In this document: positions 49,623-60,497 of the stretch, in pieces
Numbering within the stretch: position 1 is the stretch's first letter
How the letters are laid out: each line of letters starts with the position of its first letter
Origin: Apis mellifera
Taxonomy: Eukaryota; Arthropoda; Insecta; Hymenoptera; Apidae
Reading direction: 5' to 3'
NCBI RefSeq assembly: GCF_003254395.2
Contig: NC_037648.1
Coordinates: forward strand, 496,001 to 560,000
DNA length: 64,000 bases
The notes under the pieces: model-generated
What the model saw: the letters and a program-made list of their open reading frames with translations, nothing else
Told to the model about the DNA's origin: nothing
Databases searched by the model: none
Translations under genes and position numbers: made by a program

Positions 49623-52256
49623 ATGTCGGAAATTAAACATCAACAATTAAAAATATTATCACAATTTTCATCTGAAGATCAGGTAAAATTTAAAAAAAAA
49701 ATAATGTTTATAAGATAAGAATATAATATTTTACATAAAATAATTAAATAATTAAAAAAAAATTCAATACCAGAATAATGAATATTGATTGTAAATATAA
49801 ATAAATAGATTTAACTTTTTTTTTTATTAAAATGATTTAATATTAGGTAGTAAAAAAATTGCCTTCAGAAATGAATATAATATCTTGATTTCCTTTTTGA
49901 TTATAGGAATATATAAATAAACTTCAAACTAATGATGGAATATGTTTATCTTCTATATATAATTCAAATATTGAAATACAAGTTAGAAGCAAAAATAAGA
50001 ATTATAAAAATAATGTTGAATTTGATTTTATAAAATTAGAAAATATTTCTTTACAAAGTTTATCAAATTCTCAAAATGAATTAAAGATTAAATATACAGA
50101 GCAAAATAATATAAAAATAAAAAATGAATCTATGGAATCTATAACTCATTTAAATAACAAAAATATTTCTGATGATTTTAAATTAATAACAATCAATAAT
50201 GAAATTAATAAAGAAGATATGAAAGATAACAATATTCCTATTAAAGTAAAAAAAGGTTTTGTATTTGAAAAAAATATTTTTAGTCAACTTAAAGATAAAT
50301 CATATAATTATGAAATTAAAAATGAAAATTTAAATGATGAAAATAATGATCCTGAAACTAAATTTATAGCATCAATTAATCAAAATAAAATCAAGATCAA
50401 TAGTTTAATTATGCTAAATAAACAAGTTAAAACATGTAACCAATGTTCAATGACATTTAGATATAAAAGACATTTAGATCGACATTTGGAAGGTCATCAA
50501 AAAAATAATTGTTCTCATTGCAATGCAAAATTTGCTAGACGCAAACATCTTGACATACATTTATTTCGTTCACATGGTGAAAGAGTAACAAAATATCCAC
50601 ATTCTTGTGATGTATGTTCTCGTAGCTTTCCTAAACGTATCTTATTAAATCGTCATCGTGCAAAACATAGCTATGAAAATGGCAAAGTTTGTTCAGATTG
50701 TGGAGAAATGTTAAAAACAGAAGAAGATGATAAAAAACACAAAGAATATTGTATAAGAAAACAATTTAAATGTAAAAAATGTTTACAAACATTTAGCATT
50801 GAACAAACATATACAGCTCATATCCAAAATCATAATAATCATAAATGCTCAAAATGTGATGTCACTTTCGCTTCTAAAAAAAAAGTGCATGAACATTATA
50901 AAATGGTACATTCTTCAAAAATGGATCATAATCAAATATCAAATGGTAAGTCTTTTAAAATAAAATAATAAAAAATGTATTAATAATTCATAAATATTGA
51001 TTATTTTATAGGTATTTATTTTTGTGCTGACTGTAGAAATACTTTTTTAAAAAAGGATGATTATTCTCGTCATTTAAATTCTACATCACATCTTAATAAG
51101 ATAAATAAAGAAATATCTCAAAGAAACATTTTTATATGTCTAATTTGTTCTAAGAAATTAATTTCACAAAGAGCTCTTGATCAACATATTAGACGTATAC
51201 ATAAAGAAGAAAAAAGATTTACATGTAATATATATGGTTGTACATTTCAATGTGCAAGAAAATCAGACTTGGATAGACATAAACAATTACATATAGAACA
51301 AAGAAACATTATATGTGAACAATGTGGTAAAACTTTTACTAGTGTTAGTATTCTTAATGATCATGTTCTTTATATACATAATAAAGAAAGACAATTTATA
51401 TGTGAAGAATGTGGTAAAGCATTTAAACGAAATAGTTTATTAAAAAGACATAAATTATCTCATCAACAATATCGACCATTTGTTTGTATGCAATGTAGTA
51501 CGGCTTTCAAGAGATCCCATCATCTTTCTCGCCACATGGAAACTTGTCATAGAATTACGCTTGAAAAGAAAAAGAAGGTAAGTTTAATTATATATTTCTA
51601 TTTTATTTTCTAATCTGTTTATATCATTTAATAAAAATACACAATTAAATTATAATATTTAACAGGTAGTAAAACTCATGAAAACAGAAGATGGTCATCT
51701 TGTTCCAATACCAGAGAAACCAAAAAATCTTAAAAATTCCAAAAAATTAAAAATTAAAGCAGAATCTAATACAGTTTTAACATCAAATGATAAAACTTTA
51801 TCTTTTCAAGATATGAATATTATTAATGAACATAAGGATTCAAATTTAGAAACACTATTATTTAATGATTTATATGAAAATTCAACATTATCATTAGAAT
51901 TTAATTTATTATCAAATACAAATTCTGCCTCACAAGTTCTTTCATTAGTAGATATCAATGCAGAACAAATTGTGACTGTAGAAGTTACTAGTCCAAAAAC
52001 ATTAATAATGAATGATGTTATAGATCAATTTGAAGTAAATTATAATGAAATACTAAATTTCAATTATCGAGATTCAGAATTTGAAAATGCAATTCTAAAT
52101 ACAGATCAAAATTTATATGATCATGTAAATTATTCTGGACCATTAGAAACTGTGGAAGGAACATCACTTTTTCTAGATTCATATATTAATAAAATAGATA
52201 CTTTACCAATAGAAAATTATTTAAATCAATCATTTCCATCATTTTTAAATCTTTAA
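49623..52256 (+). CDS. C2H2 zinc-finger protein, about 12 fingers
   Basis: Probable nuclear DNA-binding protein of 751 residues from exons 49,623-49,682, 49,907-50,945, 51,012-51,577 and 51,666-52,256. The first ~190 residues are Asn/Lys/Ile-rich and lack the ZAD cysteines common in insect zinc-finger proteins. Fingers run from about 193 to 548: six in exon 2 (the first CNQCSMTF, the fourth a degenerate CSDCGEM unit ending in C), then six in exon 3. One of these (CNIYGCTF) has the C-x4-C spacing of GLI/TFIIIA-like fingers. Finger linkers depart from TGEKP. The last ~200 residues are acidic and Asn-rich, possibly an activation region. I cannot assign an orthologue. No KRAB or BTB domain is present. 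Confidence 0.88.
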
Positions 52257-52555
52257 TCATAATTGTAAAATATTTAATTTATGGATTAAATAATTTATAT
52301 TACATTTAGATAAATAATTTTAGCATTAATTTAATTTATAAATGTGTATATGAAATGTATATCTTATTTTTTTAAAAAAATAATTAAATTTTAAATCGCG
52401 GCAATCAAAAATGTGATATTTTTTAAATTAAATATTTTGTAATATTTAAATATTGTCAAAATTTATTATGCATTTAATAAGTAGAATGATTGTATAATAA
52501 TTTTTCTAAATTTTTATTTATTATTTACATTAATGTATGTATGTGGATTAGTATA

Positions 52556-52876
52556 TAGGATGTTCTAAAAATATAGACACATCAATTGACTGAATATTTC
52601 TGAAATAATTTCAAGTAATATTTTTCTTTGCAAAAATTTTCATTATGGCTTTATTAATGATATTTTTTTCAATTTTTATACATTATTTAGATTTACTTAA
52701 TGCTAACCGCCAATATCCAACACATTGTAAGTTACAATTTGACCAGTTTTTTGTTAATTCATTAATAAACGAAAGTTTTTATAAAAGTTTTTATAAAACT
52801 TGATACTTGAAATTATAGCAGGAATCTAAATTCATTCTCCAATTAATCAGTGTTTCAATATTTTTGAGATACACTG
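52556..52876. mobile_element. non-autonomous Tc1/mariner-like remnant (MITE)
   Basis: A 321-bp element whose ends are imperfect inverted repeats. The 5' end TAGGATGTTCTAAAAATATA pairs without gaps to the inverse of the 3' end, CAGTGTATCTCAAAAATATT; about 22 of 32 positions agree when flanks are included. Both ends are bordered by TA (52,554-52,555 and 52,877-52,878), the target duplicated by Tc1/mariner transposons. CAGTGTATCTC-type ends are usual in that superfamily. No transposase frame remains inside. Terminal divergence suggests an old copy. Confidence 0.6.
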
Positions 52877-53805
52877 TATATTATAGAAATATCATCATTT
52901 TTTTAATTGCTAAAAAATATATATTTTTTGAATATAACTATAGTGTTTGTCTTTCATTTAATGGCATTAATTAATAATAAGACATAAATTTATTATAGTT
53001 ATATAATTACAAACTTTTTATATTACAAGAATATATATATTATTTTTAGAGAAAAAAAATATTGACAACTAGAAAATTAAAAAATTAGAAAACTTTTAAA
53101 TTTCTCCATAATTATTGTTATATTTCTCAACTCTTTTGAGTTATCTTGTTATTTTTATAAGATTTATAATTTTTGATAAATTGATATTTCACAAGACTAT
53201 CGATATAAAGTTTTTTGTTTTTGTTGGATAGTAGTTATGTATATTTATTATTTATTATAAAATAGAAAAAATATTTTCCTTTAAAATTAATATAAAATCT
53301 AAATAAATTTATAAATAATAAAAATAAGTATATTAAAATAATTAAGCAATGTTTGGTAATATATAAAAGCATCAATTATAGTTCAATTAAATAATTGTTA
53401 ATATAAAAAAAAAATTATAAATTATTATATTATTATATATAAACTATTGTATATATATTCATATAAATTATATAAATTTTTATTATATAAAAAATAAACA
53501 TTTATGATTATTGAATTTTTATTAAAAATAGATATTTTATAAATATTTTTAGTGAATATTCATATCTATTTTTTGCATATATTTATTTTTTTGTTGTATT
53601 CTTCTACATCCGATTATAATACATTATTATAAAATTTGTTACAAAATAATAAGAAATAATCCAATTAATTTTCTTTCTTCATTACTAGTATTAGGATAAA
53701 TAAATGATTAATTATCTATTAATTTATCTTCTTCTTAAAGCATAAACCCATTTAAAAGTAAAATTCTCATGAACTGCTCTTAAAAATTATTCTTTGTAAG
53801 TAAAC

Positions 53806-53847
53806 ACTGCGTTGAAAATGATTTTTTGAAGTTATTTTTAACGCAGT
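53806..53847. repeat. 16-bp perfect-pairing hairpin
   Basis: ACTGCGTTGAAAATGA (53,806-53,821) pairs with TTATTTTTAACGCAGT (53,832-53,847) around a 10-base loop. Transcribed from the plus strand, all 16 positions pair, two as G-U. The GC in ACTGCG is unusual for the surroundings. It could be a tiny inverted-repeat element or a structured 3' end near FKBP8. Confidence 0.5.
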
Positions 53848-54333
53848 ACTTAAATATTTGTGAAGAATATTCTTAAAAAACAACTTGCGAGAGTTTTATT
53901 CTGAAATAGTTTCATACTTTTAAAAATTACATTTTTTATATATTTGGAAAGTTCATATCAAAATGTATGTTAACAAAGTTTTACATAATGATTTATACAA
54001 AAAATATATTATAACATATAATATACATTTTTAATTTTTTATAAACTTTTTTAACGCTACATTTTAATATTTTATATGCTTAAAAATTTTCCTGTTGTAA
54101 AATTCAAAATACAAGATTTGTGAATAAAGTTTAGGTAAAATTTTATTAACACTATGACTTTTTTTGATTTTTTATATGTTATTAAAATTATCAAATTTGT
54201 ACAACTTACTTGTTTTTATACCCATATTCTTTATAGTCATTTTAAATCAACGATACTTAAGTAATGTATTAATATATTTCACAATATTTAGCTTGGACAT
54301 TGTCTTTCACTTTAATTTCATTCTAAATTTTTC

Positions 54334-56345
54334 TCACGAAATAAATCTGTATAAAAGGACACTTAAAACTGCAGCAGTTGCTCCACCAATTAAGCTCCAT
54401 GTAAATTTTGATGAATTTTTATTCTTATTTCCTTTCTTTAAATTTTTTAAAGATGTATTGTTATTTTTATGTGCACCTAACATTTTACGATATAAATTCT
54501 TTTCATGCTGAGCATCCTTAGCATTTTTTTCTTTTAAAATAGCTAATTCCATCTGAATAGCTTTTGTTTCTGGCTCCAATTTTGCTGCTTGAAGCAATGT
54601 TTGATATGCTAATGCATGTTCTCCTTTATAATGCAAAATTTTTCCTAGAATAATTTAATATTAAATAATTTTATATTAAAATATTTAATATATAAAATTT
54701 GTTACTATATATAAAATATATTTGTAATACTACCTTTTCTAAATAGAGCTTTTACATTTTGAGGTTGACAACTCAAAACACTTTCTACACTTTTCAATGC
54801 TGCATCATAAGCTTGTGTTTTCATTTGTGCAGCTGCTAAATTATTATATACTTTCATACGATCCTCTAACAAAGCTTGCAATTCTGCATCAGTAGTATCT
54901 TCTGCTTCACTTTGATAGGGTGTACGACTTTCTGTTGGTAACAAAAATTCTAATGCTCTCCGGTAACATTGAATTGCAAGTGTTGGTTCATTACGAGTAA
55001 ACCACCAATTCCCACGTTCTCGTTTTTTATTGCTTTAAAAAAAAGACAATAATCAATCACAAAAATAAACATCAATAAATATGTAAAAAATAATTACCCA
55101 ATTTCTTTCCGCTGATTAGCATTAAGTGTTTCTATTTCTGCTTCTAATTCACTTGATTTTAATTCAACTGTATATAAAATAGTTGCATTAGATGGAATAT
55201 TTGGTTCTTTTCCTAGAGAACCATAAGCAAATCTTGGATCAACTTCAATTTCAGCAATTTCATTCACATCCATTAATGCAATTGCTAAATCTAATCCCTA
55301 TAATTGAACAATATAATAAAAATATTATTGCAATAATGTTAAAATATTAATATTTATTATTAAAAAATTTACAATTATTATATTAATTTTTATAACAATA
55401 TAATATATTTAACACTATAAGGGAATAAAAATCACACAAAAAATCTTTAAAATATTATTAAATATATAGATATATATTTAAAAAAATTTTAAAATAAGAT
55501 TTAAAAAAGAATTCAAACCTGAATCAATTCAACATCTCCTAATTGAATTTTAAGATCTTCATACTTTTCAACTATTGTATTATCTTTTAATTTGCCAATA
55601 ATTTTTAAAGTACAAATATCAGATCTATTTGGTCGTGTTCCATTTTTTCCATTTTTTATAACTTTTTTTTTAAGCTGTCCATTTCCTAAAATATCTATCC
55701 ACTCTTCGGGTGGATGTTCATTTAAAGTTGCTTTTGTCATTGGTTCATTTGGATCTATATCAAAGTTTAATTCTTCATTAATGAAATCAGCTTGAGTTGT
55801 TCCTGACTGATTAGATTCATCTTCCATCTTCAAAAAAATTCAATAAATTATTCAATTTTATATATAAATTTTATATAAACAAGAAAATATAATATACTTT
55901 TAAAAAATATTATTTATAAAAGTTTATAAATTATAAAAATATTATTTATTTATAAATCATAAATGGTAAATTCACATTTTATTAAGGAATTAAAAATTAT
56001 TCTTATTTCACATAGAAAAAAATTCCAGTCTTAATAAAATGCATGCTTAAAAATTAATTTTCAAGTTGCAATACCAAATATGTCATTTATATTTTAAAAT
56101 GATATGTTATTAATTATAAAAAATATTAAATGATAAAATTGAAAATTTCGTATTTTATTTGACAAATCAACACATGTAACGAATATTCAATAAACAGTAG
56201 AAAAATGCATACTCATTCGATGAATCGAAGAAATTTGAAGTAAGATAAATATTACTATTTCTTATTATACCACATAATTCAGTTTTTAGATTGATTTTCC
56301 TCTAAAAATACATACCTTGTTATTTTCAAAAGTTTGAATAGTCAT
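54334..56345 (-). CDS. FKBP8: FKBP8-like tail-anchored immunophilin
   Basis: Membrane-anchored FK506-binding protein (FKBP38), a co-chaperone at mitochondria and ER that binds Hsp90 and Bcl-2 family proteins. Exons: 56,345-56,316; 55,827-55,519; 55,297-55,098; 55,032-54,734; 54,644-54,334. This gives 382 residues; human has 412. The first exon (MTIQTFENNK) splices by donor AAG|GTATGT to acceptor TTTGAAG in phase 0; the in-frame ATG at 55,827 would give 372 residues if used. The FKBP domain (about 60-175) includes ILGNGQLKKKVIKNG and EVDPRFAYG. Three TPR-like repeats follow (about 190-330: GNWWFTRN, NNLAAAQMK, ALFRKGKILHYKGEHA). A C-terminal membrane anchor (SLIGGATAAVLSVLLYRF) ends the protein. 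The PPIase pocket looks partly degenerate, as is usual in FKBP8. Confidence 0.92.
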
Positions 56346-56868
56346 TAGAAATGTTTTGAAATAATTTATGTTTCGCAATACACGCGATATCAGTTGACTT
56401 CATTTATTACTTGAAATAAGCATTAGTAAAATATCGAAAATATTTAATCGATAATCGAATTTTTTTAAGCCATTTGATTACGTAAATATATATGAATTAA
56501 TTAGTTTCATTCAATTGCTCGATTCAATTATTGAGATAAATTTACGACAAGTAAATATTTTTTTGTTTGATGAATTTTACAATGTATAAATAACCTAATA
56601 GTAATATGTATAATATGTATGAATCATTAATTTTTATTACTAATGAAATTGAAACAAGATACTATCATTTTGCATTTATTTAATATCTAATAATTTTTAA
56701 TTTTCTATAATAAAAGAAAAATATATTAATAATTAATAATAAATTCATTCTATTTACAATAAAATAACAATAAATTTACTTACAATACTTACAAAATAAA
56801 ACAAATCAATTTTTATGCTTCTTCATGTATAAATATTATTCTATAATAACCCAAAAAAAATAAAATAA

Positions 56869-56872
<4 letters not shown>

Positions 56873-56907
<35 letters not shown>
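56873..56907. repeat. (TA)n microsatellite
   Basis: About 17 TA units in the FKBP8/cyclophilin intergenic region. Confidence 0.95.
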
Positions 56908-56910
<3 letters not shown>

Positions 56911-57430
56911 CAAATATATTTATAACATCGAAACTTCTATATTTATAATATCTGTATTTTTATATTATATCCTATATTTATATTATCAAAATTATATTTA
57001 TAATTCATATATCAAAATTATATTAATTCATATATTAATTCTTTTATTATTTTATACATCATTTAAATATATTACTTTAATTATTCATTTATAAATAAAA
57101 ATATAATAATGAAAATAAATATAAGATAATAATTAATTTTTTTTAATATATTATATATAATATATTGTATATATTGTATATATATCAAAATTTGATTATA
57201 AAAAAAAAGTATAAAAAAAAAGAATTTTTTTTAGTTGATTTTAATTAATGAATTGAATTTATATTTCTCAAATAAAAAAATATATAAATATATAATATTT
57301 TATTTGAATTTTTATAATAATATAAATTAATAATATGTTTTATAATTCTAAACTTATAACATATATTTGTTACATGCAAATAGATAACAATAAAGATAAC
57401 CAATTGAATAATCCCACATTTCTAATATAA

Positions 57431-57440
57431 GCGCATGCGT
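57431..57440. promoter_or_regulatory. NRF-1/Ewg-type site GCGCATGCGT
   Basis: The same decamer as at 39,088-39,097, standing out in very AT-rich DNA about 120 bp upstream of the cyclophilin start codon, a typical position for this core-promoter motif. Confidence 0.55.
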
Positions 57441-57557
57441 AAGGGATCCACGTTCGATTATATACTATATATACACTGTATATTACATTTCATTCTGGTA
57501 GAATATACCTTAGTCTTCATCTGGTTAATTTCTGGATAAAAATATTTTTTATTAACA

Positions 57558-58919
57558 ATGAAATTGCTTTTATTAGTGGGAGCAGTGTTAGCGATGTTTT
57601 GTACAACCGGTAATGCTGATAATACGAAAGGGCCAAAAGTTACAGATAAAGTAAGTAAATTAATTATGCCGGTATAATTCATTGTTTGATTTAATTCAAA
57701 AATAAAAAAAAATATATATAATTCATTAATACTAATCTTTTTCGTTTTTAAAAAATTTATTATCTTATCATTTGGATATATTTCTATTTATTTTTGATAT
57801 TTCTATTTATTTTTGATTTTTTTAAATTTAAAAAATTTTTTTAAAATAAGTTAAATATATATATAATTATATATAAATTATATATGTATAATTTTATATA
57901 TATATTATATATAATATATATATTTCATGTATATATATATATGAAAAAATGTATATAAATTTGTTTACATATTGAATATTTTTACATGTTAAATTTGTGA
58001 TTATATGATTATATGATTATATTTTAATTTTTTTTTATATGCTGTGAAATTAAATATAACAAAATCTACATATGTAGGTATGGTTTGATATTAATATTGA
58101 TGGTAAATATGAAGGAAGAATTGAAATTGGACTTTTTGGAAAAACAGTTCCAAAAACAGTTGAAAATTTCATTGAATTATCTAAAAAACCTCAAGGAGAA
58201 GGATATAAGGGTAGTAAATTTCATAGAGTCATTAGTGAATTTATGATTCAAGGAGGAGATTTTACAAAAGGAGATGGAACTGGAGGTTTGAATTATGATA
58301 TGATATTATGATATTATTTAATTATATTATTTATTTCTGTATATATTTTGAAATTACATTTTATTTAATATGAAATTGTAACTGAATAAATTTAAAAAAT
58401 TTTTTAAATAATTAAAATATTTATATTTAAAATATTTAACAATTTGTTTAATAATTTTATTATAATTTTATCCATCAGGACACAGTATTTATGGTAGTCG
58501 TTTTAAAGATGAAAATTTCAAATTGAATCATTATGGTGCTGGATGGTTATCTATGGCAAATGCTGGAAAAGATACTAATGGTTCTCAGTTTTTTATTACT
58601 GTAAAACAAACTCCATGGCTTGATGGTAGACATGTTGTATTTGGCAAAGTAATTAAAGGAATGGTATGTAATTATTTAAATATAATTAAATTGAAAATAT
58701 AAATTTATATTATTTATATATCATTTAAATATAATCTATCATATTTTTTACATATATATTTATTAAAAAAATAATTTTATACAGGATGTAGTAAGAAAAA
58801 TTGAAAATGTAAATACTGATACACGAGATAGACCAATAAAAGATGTTGTAATTGCTGATTGTGGTGCAGAAGTAGTAGCAAATCCTTTCAGTGTATCAAA
58901 AGAAGATGCTACAGATTAA
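57558..58919 (+). CDS. secretory-pathway cyclophilin (PPIB-like)
   Basis: Peptidyl-prolyl cis-trans isomerase of the ER/secretory pathway, 206 residues from exons 57,558-57,650, 58,078-58,285, 58,479-58,663 and 58,785-58,919. A signal peptide (MKLLLLVGAVLAMFCTTGNA) is followed by a full cyclophilin domain. Catalytic and cyclosporin-binding residues are intact: Arg in SKFHRVI, FMIQGGDFT, NGSQFFIT, Trp and His in TPWLDGRHVVFG. Human PPIB is 216 residues. The C-terminus is KEDATD with no KDEL/HDEL-type signal, so retention may depend on other contacts, or the protein may be partly secreted. It lies head to head with FKBP8, 1.2 kb away. Confidence 0.95.
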
Positions 58920-59301
58920 ATATATTTTCATTTTTATAATAATGAAAATTAATAATTTTTAACTACCATATGCTAAAAAAAATTCTAATATGATCATAAT
59001 TTTTTTTACTAAATATTCAGAAAAAATAATATTTGAAAATTTATTACAAAAGTTATTTAAATATTATTTGCATAATTGTTAAAATAATTATTTTAATAAA
59101 TCTTGTTATAATATTATTGAAATATTTTAACAATTAAAAATTATTAAAAAATATATAATAAAAATGTTTTTATTATTTTATAATTATTTTAAATATTAAT
59201 ATATTATTTTGCAAATCACAAATAATAAATGAATATTAAACATATGGAGTTAAAAAATATTGTTTTAAGCTTTCTTGTCTTTCTTTTCAATTTTCATGAA
59301 A

Positions 59302-59335
<34 letters not shown>

Positions 59336-60497
59336 AAACATATAATAAATTTTATATACTTATAATCACATTTTTTCAAATAAACTTAAATTGTTTATAA
59401 TGTTTTATTTTGTTTCATTTCTTTTATAACCATATTTATTGTCACAGATAATACAAATGTGATAAAAATAAATGAAATATTCACATAGTATTATGGAGAG
59501 ATATACTTCATTAATGTTGTAACATATAATACCAATACCTTTCACTTTAAAGTTCATGACATTCTCACAAATAATTTCTTCATTCATTTTTATAGAACAT
59601 TTGTTGAACATTTGCATAAATCACAATCAATAAAATAATTAATGAAGAAATTTTATTATATATTTTTATTATTTATATTATTTATATTATATATTTATAT
59701 TAATTTTTTATAATTTTAATAATTTTTTATTAATTTTATATATATATTATATAGATATATGAAATATTAAAATAATTTTGAATAATGTAGTAATTGTTGA
59801 AAGATGATAAAAATAAACATATTATGGAAAAATCATTTTGAAAAATTTGAAATTATATCATTTTATTTTATTTTTTTTTCTAATAGTTGTTTCTTTATTA
59901 TACAGACATATGTAATTGCTATCATTCTTAAGTATTTATTATGTAAATAATTGATAAATTGATAAATTAATAAAATTATTAAATTGAGCATATTTTTTGA
60001 AAAATTATCTATATAGGTTATAAGATTTTTATAATAAATATCTAATTTATTTTATCTATTTTATTATATTATTATAAAATATCATATATTTATTTAAAAA
60101 AAAATAGGAAATGTCTCTTTTAAGAATTTTCCTTTTTTATAATTGTTTTAATATCTAAAATGATTTAATCTTTGTTCTATATAATTTTTTCTCTCGGACA
60201 ACTTTCAATGCAGCTCGTTCAAATACTCTGATAAAAATATAATTTTTTAATATATCATAACGCTAGTGATTTCAATATACTATGTATTTCATGTGTTATA
60301 ACCTTAGTGTGAAATTTAAATAAATTATTTATTTTTATCAATTATAATTTTCTTATATGTAATTTTTTTTTATCTTTTGTATGTCATTGTTTAATTATAT
60401 TAAATATAATAATTGTTAGTCAAATTTTTATATCAAAATACTACATTGAGTATTGAAATTAATTAAAATTTGATTTTGTTAGATTACTATTTAAAAA
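58920..60497. other. cyclophilin 3' flank and PGAP1 upstream region
   Basis: 1.58 kb of AT-rich DNA between tandem genes. AATAAA at about 59,096 could serve the cyclophilin transcript. A TA repeat lies at 59,304-59,333. A slightly less AT-rich patch (ctctcggacaactttcaatgcagctcg) lies at about 60,190-60,220. The minus frame at 59,405-59,617 has no recognisable features. Confidence 0.55.
59304..59333. repeat. (TA)n microsatellite
   Basis: About 15 TA units downstream of the cyclophilin gene. Confidence 0.9.

Larger units (their letters stand above)
52257..54333. other. convergent 3' region, zinc finger and FKBP8
   Basis: AT-rich interval between the 3' ends of two converging genes. It contains a short transposon remnant (52,556-52,876) and a 42-base hairpin (53,806-53,847), both listed separately. 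The plus frame at 54,164-54,511 lies opposite the last FKBP8 exon and is not a gene. Confidence 0.6.
56346..57557. promoter_or_regulatory. divergent promoter region, FKBP8 and cyclophilin
   Basis: 1.2 kb between two prolyl-isomerase-family genes placed head to head. A TA repeat occupies 56,873-56,907. An NRF-1-type site lies at 57,431-57,440, 118 bp before the cyclophilin ATG. The FKBP8 side has CACGCGATATC at about 56,381. The short plus frame at 56,870-57,094 comes from the TA repeat. Confidence 0.5.

Noticed and set aside
54164..54511. 115-codon plus-strand frame
   Set aside because: It overlaps the last FKBP8 exon in antisense, and its Phe/Leu/Ile content is typical of translated AT-rich DNA.
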